Assembly (NCBI GenBank): GCA_038502055.1
Contig: JAXRKN010000039.1
Location: forward strand, 4,402,001 to 4,466,000
Source of the DNA: Tanytarsus gracilentus
Lineage: Eukaryota > Arthropoda > Insecta > Diptera > Chironomidae
DNA length: 64,000 nucleotides
Direction of reading: 5' to 3'
Shown: piece by piece, positions 48,629 through 59,176 of the stretch
Layout of the letters: each line of letters starts with the position of its first letter
How positions within the stretch are numbered: the stretch's first letter is position 1
The notes under the pieces: model-generated
Seen by the model: only the letters and a program-made list of their open reading frames with translations
Database searches by the model: none
Told to the model about the DNA's origin: nothing
Position numbers and translations under genes: made by a program

Positions 48629-49784
48629 ATGGAAAATACAGAAGTTAGAGAGAGGAAATTGACGGAAATCAAGAATATTCTTCAGAAGGACTTGTTTGGA
48701 ACTGATTTAAAGCTGAGTCTTTTTATAAGTGCCGCGCAAAGCTATAAGAAAAATTTCCTACTCATTCCGTTCCCCGAAGAAAAATATATTTTAAGTAATG
48801 GAGAAAAGGATTTCGATCGATTGGTAAGTTCTTATCACATTAGAAAATATCCGTTAAGTTTTTAAATTTTTTAGCTCGCCGATCTTGCGCAAATTCCATC
48901 AGTTGACGAGCTACTTGTGATGGTTTTTGCAGGAACGGATAATCAATTAAAGAAAGCAACCATTGACATTATCCACTGGATTCTAACAGCAGCAAAATTT
49001 GATGTCGAATCAGTACCCAAATCTAAACACGAGGAAGTTCTGTCACTTGGAAAAAATTCTTCAAAACATCAACTGCCGAATCAAATTTTTAAAATAACTT
49101 ACAATGACAATTCTGGTGCTGAGAAAAAGTTTCAATTGCTATCGCAAGGAATGATGAGGAAATTTGCTTATCACGGAACAAAGTTTTTTAACGTATACAC
49201 AATATTAAGCTATGGTCTGCAGCAGCATCACAACAAGACTGGACTTTTTGGCGAAGGCCTTTATTTCGCGCATGAACTTTCTATTTCCGCTTTATTCTCG
49301 CCATCCGTGCTGAGTTGGAGTAAGAGTAGGTCGGGTGATTTGATGAGCTGTGTGGCTTTGTGTGAGTACATCGACGATCCGAGGCATTACAAAATCAAAA
49401 GAGGTAAGAACTTGTATGGCGACAAATGTGACATTAACTTTGATTCTTACAGAAAATTCTAAAAACAGCGATATTCCTCAAAATTACTTGCTGATCACCA
49501 ATAATGAAATCGTACGTGTTCGATATTTACTTTTGTATGGCAGTAAAAGGCCCACTTTAAAAAGTATTCTATCAAAGGATCGTATAAGCACTTCACTTGA
49601 GCTTCAACAACCACAAGGTTCAGCATCAAAGTTTTTTGCTTGGTGTCGTCGCAATCCCATGATAACTTCTGCAATTCTGTATTTTGTATTTCTAGTATTG
49701 GTCGGCGTCAATCAGAGTCGCAGTTTCGAGCATTATAAGAATGTCTTTAGGAAATTCATCCAAAGATATTTCAAATTTGAATGA
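48629..49784 (+). CDS. Parp16: Protein mono-ADP-ribosyltransferase PARP16
   Basis: Tail-anchored ER mono-ADP-ribosyltransferase linked to the unfolded protein response. Exons 48629-48823, 48875-49403 and 49453-49784 give 351 aa. After an N-terminal helical domain, the PARP fold shows the NAD-binding His in FAYHGTKFF, then GLFGEGLYFAHELSIS and SCVALCEYID. The C-terminus has a single hydrophobic anchor (SAILYFVFLVLVGVNQS) and a short basic tail, as in PARP16 only. The phases of all joins fit. It converges on ND-B14 (76 bp between stops). Confidence 0.93.
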
Positions 49785-49860
49785 CGACAATTTTTAATTT
49801 ATTGAATAAATTTCAGTTTTATGCACAAATTTTGCGAACTACTTGCGTTTTTAGTTACTT

Positions 49861-50514
49861 TTAGTTAGAACCGGACATGAACTTTGAGAGAAAATCTTGT
49901 GGCTTTGGTTCAACAGTCTCTTGCCAGTAGTTCTAAAATATTAATATAAATTTTAATTAGAGTTGAGAAAATTTGACAATTAATTGAACTTACCATAACG
50001 TGACACTTCTGTTTCCACTGCATTGTGATCTCTTTGAGCTCCATTTGTCCCTTGATTACAAGCATATCGATAATTCTTACATCTGCAACGTCCTTATTTC
50101 TCACAAAAACTTCCCGCAACTTCTCCTTGCACTGCTCTTCGGACTTATTTACGTTCAACTTTTCGACTAAAATGAAATTCACAAAATGAGTTAAACTTCC
50201 AGTTGTGATGTAACAATTTTAAATTAATGTTGAGATGGCATTAAATAGCTGAGCTCAACTGGATGTTTACGAAGAATATTTTTATATATCCTTAAGTAAA
50301 TCCAGCGACAACAATCTAATTCAACTTTTAAATCATTTTAATGCACAACTTTAATTTTAAATTTTTTCTTCTTGTAAATCTTACCGATAAATGGAACTGT
50401 TCGGTACCAAGCTTTATATAAGCTGAGCACACGTCGTCGAGCCTCATCGCGATCGACTGAAAGAATTGGTCTAACTTGCTGAATTACTCGCTTAACTGGC
50501 TCTCGTGCTGCCAT
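49861..50514 (-). CDS. ND-B14: NADH dehydrogenase 1 alpha subcomplex subunit 6 (LYRM6 / ND-B14)
   Basis: Accessory LYR-family subunit of mitochondrial complex I that binds the acyl carrier protein. Exons 50514-50385, 50166-49994 and 49932-49861 give 124 aa, normal length. Signatures are RRRVLSLYKAWYRTVPF, VREVF-type helix, RIIDMLVIKGQMELKE, WKQKCHVM and KPQDFLSKFMSG. The LYR tripeptide reads LYK here, a conservative change. The start MAAREPVKR is the first ATG. It lies between PARP16 and Phm. Confidence 0.93.
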
Positions 50515-51034
50515 AATTGATGAAAAATTTAAAGCGAGAAAATTTTCCGAAGAGAAAAAATTTCAAAACAAAACGTACAGTGTTCACTCGAATAAAAATC
50601 GTGAGAGACAAAAATATTTTTTTTTGAGAAATTTGAGAGATTTTCTCAAAACTTTTTCAAACTGCGTGGTGAGTTTGGGTGAAAAGATTTGAATTTTTCT
50701 AACAGTTTTAAAAAAGTCACCAAATAATTGGATCAACATGTGACTTCTATTTGAGTGAATTGTTTTATGTTTTTACGTAGATGGCACCGCGTAAAAGCTC
50801 AAGGCGCACGTCATAATAATCAATACTTACGTGAAAGTCCCATAGATAAGCTAGAAAATATTTTCGACTTTTTTTTTCACTCATAAGCGATGCTTAAAGT
50901 GTGAAACACGTACAATTTGTTTGTGATATGCAAGTACTTTAAAGAGAGAAATTAAAGTTTAAACTAAACTGCGGGTTTTTACATAAATTTATTTTTTTTC
51001 GTGCACCTAAAAGACTACGCAAAAGAGAAAAAGA
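50515..51034. other. Divergent 5' interval of ND-B14 and Phm
   Basis: 520 bp between start codons. It should hold both promoters; no clear TATA/Inr pair or ORF seen. Confidence 0.5.
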
Positions 51035-52697
51035 ATGGATTTATCATTATTTTGGATTTTTTTTGCATCATGCCTAGTTCATTCGACTGTTGGCCTCGAG
51101 ACAAAGATGTTTCAGCTGACGATGCCAAATGTCCGACCTTATCGAGTAAGTAGTAAAAAAACATGTTTCCATATGTTAACATAAAAAAGTGCGTTGGCCA
51201 AGGTGAACCATAATCGCAGTGTGTTCTAATACTAGCCAAAGCATCAGCGAAAAAAAAATATCTGCAATAATTTGACCTCACATAATCCCTTTGTTAAATA
51301 CGAGAAAATCTCCCACGATTTCAATCTGTTGAAATCTTTTCGCAAAGACGTGGCTACGTGACAAAAATCATCATTATCACTTCAGAGAAATTCTTTCTCT
51401 CTTTTACGCTTTACAATAAAGTTCACAGCTCATAACATCTCTTTAATTGTGGGTGTAAATAAAAGTTGTTTCGACACTTTTATCGTAGGTACGCGTTTCA
51501 ATATTAGTGAAATAGAAAAACTTCCTTTCTTACTTTTTATTTCTCACGTTCGTTGGCATGCACACATTTTCGTCTGAAAATATTTTGTGTGGGGGTGTGA
51601 GGGTGGTGGTTCGAGAGGTGTTGATGTTTTGCCTTCGAACTGGCGTTTTTGACGTCACAACTTGCGTGGGCTTGAGCGATAATAAACATCTGATTATATG
51701 AATGAGTTGGTTGATGAAAGAAAAGCTATTACGGTTAATTGAGACGATTTATAACGCTACAATTATTGTCCTTTTTACCTTCTTCCAGCCGGAGCTTTAT
51801 CTATGTACGCCAGTGAAGGTTGATTATACAAGAAATTATTACATGGTCGCATTTCAACCGAACGCCACAATGAACACAGCTCACCATATGCTGCTCTATG
51901 GCTGTGGAGAGCCTGGCTCAAATAAGCCGATTTGGAATTGCGGCGAAATGACAAATGCGGACAGTGATGAGAATTCGGGAAGTCCATGTGAGGGAGGATC
52001 ACATTCACAAATTATTTACGCATGGGCACGTGACGCACCACGACTCGATCTTCCAAAAGATGTCGGATTTAAAATTGGAAAAAATTCACCTATCAAGTAT
52101 TTGGTTCTTCAGGTACATTACATGATGGCATTCAAAGAGGGCCACACAGATGACTCAGGAGTTTTTATTCACTATACAACTGAACCAATGAGCAAACTTG
52201 CCGGTGTACTTCTTATGGGCACAAGTGGCTCAATTGGTCCAATGAGAACGGAACATATGGAGACGTCGTGTAAGATAAATGAGAAAAAAACAATTCATCC
52301 CTTCGCCTATCGAACACATACGCACAGTTTGGGAAAGGTTGTGTCAGGTTTCCGAGTGAGAACTGACGAAAATGGAGAAGATAAATGGACACTCTTGGGT
52401 AAACGCGATCCCCTAACGCCACAGATGTTTTATCCAGTCATCAACACCGATCCAATCAAACACGGCGATATGGTTGCAGCTCGATGTACGATGGTAAGTG
52501 ATCGAAAACGTGTGACCAAAATTGGCGCTACAAATGAGGACGAAATGTGCAATTTTTACTTGATGTATTATGTAGAAGACGACGAACCTCTCGACATGAA
52601 ATATTGCTTTTCACCAGGTCCACCTTACTATTGGAAAAACAGTCCTAACGCAAACTTTAATCACATTCCAGACGATGCGAGTCAATTGAGAAAGTAA
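51035..52697 (+). CDS. Phm: Peptidylglycine alpha-hydroxylating monooxygenase
   Basis: Copper, ascorbate and oxygen-dependent enzyme that hydroxylates C-terminal glycine of neuropeptides in secretory granules, the first step of amidation. Exons 51035-51145 and 51789-52697 give 339 aa. A signal peptide is present (LSLFWIFFASCLVHSTVG). CuH-site histidines are in TAHHMLLYG, CuM-site histidines in RTHTHSLGKVVSG and the methionine ligand in DEMCNFYLMYY. There is no lyase (PAL) domain, as expected in insects, where PHM and PAL are separate genes. The intron of 643 bp interrupts the gene just after the signal region. Neuropeptide receptor AstA-R-like lies 4 kb away. Confidence 0.94.
51146..51788 (+). 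other. Phm: Phm intron 1 (643 bp)
   Basis: Intron between the signal-peptide exon and the catalytic exon of Phm. An open frame runs from 51702 into exon 2, but no promoter or signal supports an alternative start. No other gene. Confidence 0.75.
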
Positions 52698-53691
52698 ACT
52701 TTCAAGCTCCTTTTAAAAGACTTTAGTTCCTTAAATTATTTTTTCTCTGCCTCTTCTTCCTTTTGAAGATCATCAGTTGAACATTCCACTCGAATAATGA
52801 TAATCTTTATATACAAAATCTTTCATATCAAATCATGATAGATGACACAAAATAATAAGAAAAAAATAGAACAAAAAAATCTCAGAAAAAAATTCTTGTG
52901 AATATCAGCAGCCAAACAAATCTTTGAATTTCGTTTTAAAAAAATTATATTTTACTCGATAAAAAAAATATTAAATGAGAATGTTAAGAAATGAAAATTT
53001 ATGAATGTTGGAAATTTGTAAAGTAATTAATGAGAAATGCATAAAATGAAAAATGTCAAAACTCACCTCAACATGTGACAGAGATCAAAACGTGTCACAT
53101 GTTGAGATGATTTTCGACCTTAAAGTTATGACGAACAAGGTGTATAGAAATCAGGCTAAGTGTGGAAAAAAAGAATATTTATTTTTCATATTATTCGATC
53201 TTATAAAAGAAATCAATTATTGATGTATAAAGAGCACAATCAACGCCACTATTAAACTTTGAGATAGTAAAAAAATGAGAGAAGGTGTCGAGCGAACAAA
53301 ATATTTTTGAGGGAAACAATAAACATAAAAAAATATGAAAATTAATCAATCTATATATTGATGTAACCTGTATTATAGCTGAAATATAAATGGTCACAAG
53401 TCTCTCTCTATATCTCTCTCGAATCATTTACGATGTCACTTTAATTCAAGATGAATGAATAAAAAGAAAATTCAATTGTAAACCAAACTGGTTTTTATTT
53501 TTTTGGTATTTCCAGGAACGCAAAAAAAATCAATGAAGCTGCAGCAGTATGTCGTCATCATTTCGAATTGGATATTGTGAGGAAAAAAAGGATCAATATT
53601 GAATGTCAAAAGCACAAGTTGCCTCCGCTACCCAAAAAAAAGTATCAACTTTTCTTTTTTATGAGTGATAAAAATTTATTTAGTATTCTTT
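52698..53691. other. Convergent gap between Phm and DPH7
   Basis: Phm 3' UTR and DPH7 3' end. Holds the inverted repeat at 53067-53106, a CT-rich run near 53400-53420 and AATAAA-type signals near 53455-53462. No ORF with recognisable content. Confidence 0.6.
53067..53106. repeat. Perfect 14-bp inverted repeat (hairpin), 12-nt loop
   Basis: Left arm CTCAACATGTGACA (53067-53080) and right arm TGTCACATGTTGAG (53093-53106) are exact reverse complements; the spacer is 53081-53092. After one mismatch three more outer pairs form. It lies about 370 bp after the Phm stop and 586 bp before the DPH7 stop. No flanking target-site duplication was seen. Confidence 0.85.
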
Positions 53692-54707
53692 TTACAATTT
53701 CACGCGACAAACTGATAATCGGTGGTCGTAGAATGAACAAGAGGCAAAAAAGTGATAATTTTCATTCATTTGAGGCGACCAATCGCATCCATAACAAATG
53801 CTTTTGTGCTCATTATATTCGCCGACAATTTTTAGATTGCTTGAGCAGTCAACGATGGAGAAGTTGTGATACATACAAGCGACAAGAATTAAATTGTCAC
53901 ATTGGGTTGATTGTTTGATTCGCCAAATTCCACCGCCTAGGTTAACTTCATCGAGAGATTTTTTGAGGTTTCGAGTGTCGTAAATGCAAACATTTTCATC
54001 GTAGCTTCCGACAAAAACTTGATTCTCTTTGTAGCTCAGAAGGGAGGTGACACCAGCATCGCGAAGTCTTGATTTAACAGCTTTTTCACTCATTCGAATG
54101 TCCCAGATGTTAAATTTCGAGTCATCGCCTCCTAAATAAAAATTTGAATGGTAATTTAGCATTAAAATTATTCCATTTTCTCACCTGAATAGATTAAATT
54201 TTCATTCCATCGATCAAAGGCACAAGTCCATGCTTCAAATTCATGAGCCTTCCATTGACTTAGGATTTTTTGAGAATCGATATCAATCAAAGAGATTTTC
54301 CCTTGCGAGTCACTAGCTAAAATTCGTTCACTGTCAATGTCAATTGAAAGTGCCAAGTTTTCATCATCGCTTTGAGTTAATATGACTTCAGAGACTTTTG
54401 TAAGCGACTTTTCTCGTAAGTCATAAAATTGAATTTTTCCCATTGATGTGGCGGTGACGAGACAAGTTTTCTTATGCCATTTTTGATCTAAAATCGCTTC
54501 CGTTTCGAGTTGTTGAAGTTTTTCGAGGCTACAATCATCAGCGTTGAATTCGAACAAATAAATTCTTCCTTTTCTTTTGCTCGCTGAAGAATCCTCATCC
54601 CTCTCTTCGAGTTGATAAGTTCCAACAGCAAAAATTTCATCATTCCATTCAACCGAATCAGCCGAATATTCAGTGTCAAACGTGTGAAGTGTTTCGATGC
54701 TTAACAT
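53692..54707 (-). CDS. DPH7: Diphthine methyltransferase/esterase DPH7 (WDR85), WD40 protein
   Basis: WD-repeat protein that demethylates diphthine methyl ester in the last steps of diphthamide synthesis on elongation factor 2. Exons 54707-54185 and 54131-53692 give 320 aa, close to family length. WD-like blades include KISLIDIDSQKILSQWKAHE, DDSKFNIWDIR and NVCIYDTRN; GGGIWRIK and the final ASCSFYDHRLSVC are DPH7 signatures. The start MLSIETLHTFDTEYSADSVE fits the family start. It begins only 43 bp after the stop of the upstream STPR gene on the same strand. Confidence 0.88.
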
Positions 54708-54750
54708 TTTCTAATTGTGACTATATCTATAAAGGAATTTAATATTAAAT

Positions 54751-56412
54751 TCACGTGTTCATTTCAATGATTGGTTCGAGGATTAAAGCTGTGGTCTGAG
54801 CTTCACTAAAATTTGTAAAAACTTGCTGATGATCAGAATTGTCTTTTGGTTTTCGAGAACTACGAAGTGGAGCCGTAGACTTTCTAACAAAATCATTGAG
54901 TTTAATATTTGATACGACTTGATTTGATGACGTCGTTGGCTCTTTGATCGGTAAATTTCGAATTTCTGGCTCGTGTTTAAACAACCCTCCAGCCGACGAT
55001 TGAAAAACGGAATGATATTGTGGAATATTAAGCGTGCATGCGTCACTTGTGTAGGAATTCGTTTGAAATTGACTAAAATAGCTTCCATCGTCACTCTTTT
55101 TGTCGGCACGAGTTTTCCTTGCGTGCTCAGCGCCCTTTTGTAAACGCACTTTTCTCTCCTCGCTCGTTTCACTTTGTATTCTTTCTCGAGCTCGAACTGT
55201 CGCCTTTGCCAAACGCTCTGCTTTAATATCTGGCGCCTCATTTTTTCTCACCTCGCGCATCCGCCCAGCTAATTTTTTAAGTCTACAATCACGTTCATCA
55301 TCACTCTCCATTGCCCTTCGTATACGTTGTCGTGCTGCATCTCGTACCTGTCGAATTACTTTATCCGTTGGCGATTCCCCTAATCGTCTCAATCTATTAT
55401 TGAGTGCGTTTTTAGACAACCGTTCTTGGCGCTCTTGAGTTGATTCGGTGGCACGTCTTTTACGCATTCGCTCGGCATTTCTTAGCAGACGCCTTTCGCG
55501 CGCCTCTGGAGATTCACGTCTTAATTTTATTTGACTTTTTGATAGTTCATCTTCATCATCCATGAAAAATGACGTCGATTGCGGTTGTTGCTGGTGAAAA
55601 TGATGAATAGGATTTTGGATGGGTGGTGGTGGTGATGAGTAGGTGGATGGCGACAGTTTTAAGCTAGAAAAGAATGATTTTGGATCTTCAGCATGATTAA
55701 TATTTGGAATTATTTGAGAAGTACTGGGATTATGAGAGTTGTAATAAGGCATCGCATGATGGCTTGACATGTCGTTACCTCCAAAAAAATGAACATTATT
55801 TGGTACGTTATTATTGTTGTTGTGGGGTGCTTGTGAGTTGCTTTCCACAGACACGGAAGTATCGAAGGAATCGTCTTCACTATAAGAGCTTTGCTTTTTA
55901 GATTCGCTCTTTGGACGTCGAGGTGTGTACGGTTGCTGGCTATCTTCTGGATCTTTGGATCTCACTTCCCGCATACGTTCAGATAACTTTTTCAGTCTTT
56001 GATCTCGTTCGTCTTGCGTCTCCATTGCCCTACGAAGTCTCTGACGTGCTGCATTGCGCGCTTGTCTTAACTTTTTTTGTTCCGTTGTCTCGTTTAGTCG
56101 TCGAACTCTATTCGATAAGGCATTTCTGTCTAATCTCTTTCTCCGCTCATCTTCCGTTTCCATTGATCGTCTCTCTCGCATTCTTTCAGCGTTTCGAGTT
56201 AATCTCTCTTCCCTTTTTGTCGGCGTCTCCCTTAATACTCGATTATTTTGTGAACTTTTACTACTGGATGATGCTGAATTTTCTACTGTCGTTGAAATTG
56301 TTTGTTGATGAGTATTTGCACTGCTATGTGGTAAACTCGCGTTATACAGTAAAGCTCGTTGATCATCAATATAGTTTGCGAGTGGTGGATAGTAGTAGTT
56401 GTAATTTTGCAT
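54751..56412 (-). CDS. STPR-domain protein with ten 23-residue repeats (FMBP-1-like), single exon
   Basis: 553 aa, no intron. It contains the 23-residue score-and-three peptide repeat (STPR) first described in Bombyx FMBP-1, a DNA-binding protein of the fibroin gene. Four tandem repeats lie at residues 62-153 and six at 300-437; all are exactly 23 residues and follow E-(T/S)-x3-(E/R)-x3-L-x4 and an RxR-rich half. The linker 154-299 is low in complexity, with Asn, His, Ser and Pro runs and an acidic patch (MDDEDEL). The N-terminus is Tyr/Ser-rich and the C-terminus (438-553) shows no domain. The basic repeats suggest nuclear DNA binding, which is inference. Function in flies is not known to me. 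Confidence 0.82.
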   Translation of the reverse strand: MQNYNYYYPPLANYIDDQRALLYNASLPHSSANTHQQTISTTVENSASSSSKSSQNNRVLRETPTKREERLTRNAERMRERRSMETEDERRKRLDRNALSNRVRRLNETTEQKKLRQARNAARQRLRRAMETQDERDQRLKKLSERMREVRSKDPEDSQQPYTPRRPKSESKKQSSYSEDDSFDTSVSVESNSQAPHNNNNNVPNNVHFFGGNDMSSHHAMPYYNSHNPSTSQIIPNINHAEDPKSFFSSLKLSPSTYSSPPPPIQNPIHHFHQQQPQSTSFFMDDEDELSKSQIKLRRESPEARERRLLRNAERMRKRRATESTQERQERLSKNALNNRLRRLGESPTDKVIRQVRDAARQRIRRAMESDDERDCRLKKLAGRMREVRKNEAPDIKAERLAKATVRARERIQSETSEERKVRLQKGAEHARKTRADKKSDDGSYFSQFQTNSYTSDACTLNIPQYHSVFQSSAGGLFKHEPEIRNLPIKEPTTSSNQVVSNIKLNDFVRKSTAPLRSSRKPKDNSDHQQVFTNFSEAQTTALILEPIIEMNT

Positions 56413-56880
56413 AATTTGTGGCCACTTAGAAGCGAATAATTAAAATTTTAATTTGAGATTTCATGAAGATGATTTTTTGTTTGTTGACTGAAACAGTTTG
56501 CAGATTTGACGCCAGAGGGCCGAAATAAATTCTCCTTATATTTTTGAAATATTTTTAAATCAATTTTTTGGAGTCGATTTAAAGAATACTTTAATTGATT
56601 TTTATGTTTTTTAGATTATGCAACATTCCACAACTTAAAAATCACTCTGATATGTCATTGTTAGTTATGATTTTCTTTTAAAACTCACCTTAAATAGAAT
56701 GAAGAGGAAAATTGTTTACAAGCAGGGCTGAATCAGAAAAATTATAATTGAGTCACATGGCAAAACCGTTAAATTTTTTAATAATTAACTAAGATCTTAA
56801 TTTTTCTCAAAACATTTATTTATTTAACCTTTTTCTAGTATACATTTTCGTAATATTTCTATAATTTAATTTCGATTTTC
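56413..56880. other. Gap between AstA receptor 3' end and STPR gene
   Basis: 468 bp on the upstream side of the STPR gene; holds the receptor 3' UTR and the STPR promoter. Nothing else seen. Confidence 0.5.
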
Positions 56881-59176
56881 TTATAAAATGTCAATTGCTT
56901 CGGCCACGTGGGTGGCACTCTGTGCACTTTGTGCTGTTGGTGGACCACGATTAGCCGTTCCCGTTCGTGTTGATTTTGTATCTGGAGCAGTGTTGAGCAC
57001 AAAATGAGATTGTTGTGGCTTGTTCTTACACCACATTACCTTCCAAAATGCCTTGCGAAAATTTTCAGACAAAAACGCATAAAGAAATGGATTTAGGCAT
57101 GAATTGAGATATGCAAGAACCTAAATTGGTAAATTTAATTATTTTATAAAACAATTTTCGAGTAATAAATTTGTCGAGCTTACATGACTAATAATTTGTA
57201 TCGTGACGGAGATGGCATTGGTGCTGTAGAGATTTAATGCTTTCAGGAGTAAAATAATTTGTATGGGAAGCCAGCATAATGAAAATGCAACAACCTTTAA
57301 TTTAAATAATGCGAGAATTTTGTTAAATAAATTAAGCAGACAAATTTAAAATTCTTGTATACGAACCACAAACACAACTAATCGAGTTACTCGCTTCTTT
57401 CCTTTTCTGTTGTCATGAAGGATGAGGAGAAAAAAATTAAATTACAAACAAACAAAATGCATTTGGCTCATATACGTGCAAAGCATGAAGAAATTTCATA
57501 AACTCAAGTGCTGGCATCAAAATTAAATTTTATTCCAGAAATTATTAAACTTTTTCTTGTAATTTAAAAAGTACTCAAACCTTGATTCTTTCGAACCCTT
57601 TCCTCCGCCAGGTGCATTTGAGCTCCACAATCGTGAAAGCATTCCTACATACAGGAAGCAGATGAGTGACAGTGGAATCACATATGATGACAGCAGAAAT
57701 GAAATCTGAAAAATATCACGGCGATATCCTTTTTCACTTAAAAATAAACAAGCCGTCCTGTGCTCGCCTTTATGAACGTATTGCACTTCTCCATGAAAAG
57801 CCATTGTTGGAATGGACGTAGTGAAAATTAGAAGCCATGCAAAAATTATTGCTCTACATGATGTTGAAAATAAATGAATGATATGGTTAAAGAGATTAAA
57901 AGCATAAGAGGAGATTTATGGGAATGACTCACATTAATGCATTTCGTTCTGTTCTTATCGACATGCTTGAGATGGGATGAACAACTAAATAAACGAGAGA
58001 GAGAGAGAGAGAGAATTAGGGATTTAAAAAGTTTTTTTTACAAAATTACATGAGCCTTTTATAGCAGTTTTTTTATCAGAAAAAAAAGTTTTTTTTGGAA
58101 AGGGGCCGAGCTTGTATATGTTCTAAAACGATAAGGAACATTGTGATGCATGGAAGAGGAGAAAAATTTATCAAGCAAGGTCAACAAAAATATTTTTCTT
58201 TAAAGTTATCTTCAATTTTATGGGTTGGAAGATTTTAATATTTTTTTTTAATATGAAAATAAATAAAATGAAAATTTATTCATGAAATTAATTACAAACT
58301 TTTAATTAAAACCGCAAATTTTAAACAATCATCTTTCATGTTCACTAAAGTGAACTTTTTCTACATAAATTTTCATTAATCGAGTAAACTTGTGTCTTGT
58401 GAAAGAAATTCTTGACAAGCATCTAATAAATGATCATCCTCATGCGTCACATCCTAATCTTATCTTTTTGCTGTTTCAGAAAAAGTTAAATTAAAAACCT
58501 TGAGGGAGTTTTGCACTTAACTGACCCTTTCTATAAATCCATAAATTTTGCAGTCCCACATGTTTCATAAATTTAAATTAAAATATTGCGTAATTTATGA
58601 TTAAACCCCAATATAAGAAAGTTCACATCATTAATATTCACCAGCTAGAAATCGGTCGAGTGACATAAGGACCAATGTGTATACGCTGCCTAAACACGTG
58701 ACAACGATCGTATATTGAACAATTTTACACCAAAGGTCTCCAAATAACCTGTGGATTAAAATTAATAGCACACAGATGTTACCAGCAATAAAACATATCT
58801 CACCACGTCGACAGGACATAGTCACTAAATAATGATAAAATTATTAGTAATTTTGTATTCATTCAATTAGTCGAACATACCTCGCTGTAAAGGGAATGCA
58901 CATGATAACGAACATTAAATCCGATATTGCCAAATTTATGATTAAATAGTTGGTTGTTGACCGCATATTGGGATTGAATGCAACAACAATTACCACCAGC
59001 AGATTTCCTATCAGGCCAACAATGAATATGATGCCAAATAGCACAAAGACCACTCGAGAAATCATTTTCTCCACATTCTCATCGAATGGTGCATCAGCTT
59101 CAGTCGTATTATCATCACCACCATTACAAAAGCCGATTTCGTTGGCATTTGTGAGATTCAAACATGAGGGATACAT
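56881..59176 (-). CDS. AstA-R: Allatostatin-A (galanin-like) receptor, rhodopsin-family GPCR, eight exons
   Basis: Exons 59176-58881, 58824-58804, 58748-58642, 57984-57933, 57853-57581, 57406-57367, 57294-57184 and 57120-56881 give 379 aa. The extracellular N-terminus has N-glycosylation sites (NLT, NTT). TM1 contains GNLLVVIVV, TM2 NLAISDLMF after MRSTTNYLI, TM3 ends in MSLDRFLAVVHP (DRF in place of DRY), TM5 lies around 57650-57720 on the strand, TM6 holds FSLCWLPIQ after KGKKRVTRLV and TM7 has LNPFLYAF. RSTTN, SIRTERNAL and SEKSR-type loop KGSKESRKGKKRVTRL match insect allatostatin-A receptors. The exon of 21 nt is unusually short. Another galanin/somatostatin-like receptor is the alternative. 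Confidence 0.87.
57985..58641 (-). other. AstA receptor intron 3 (657 bp) with (GA)10 repeat
   Basis: Intron after the DRF exon. A (GA)10 microsatellite lies at 57995-58014, adjacent to the acceptor side. No gene inside. Confidence 0.75.

Noticed and set aside
51702..51788. Alternative Phm start (MSWLMKEKLL..) running from the intron into exon 2
   Set aside because: It would replace a good signal peptide with intronic sequence and no promoter is visible; the acceptor ttccag at 51783-51788 is good.
57995..58014. (GA)10 tract as GAGA-factor promoter element
   Set aside because: It is a simple microsatellite inside a receptor intron; nothing links it to a promoter.
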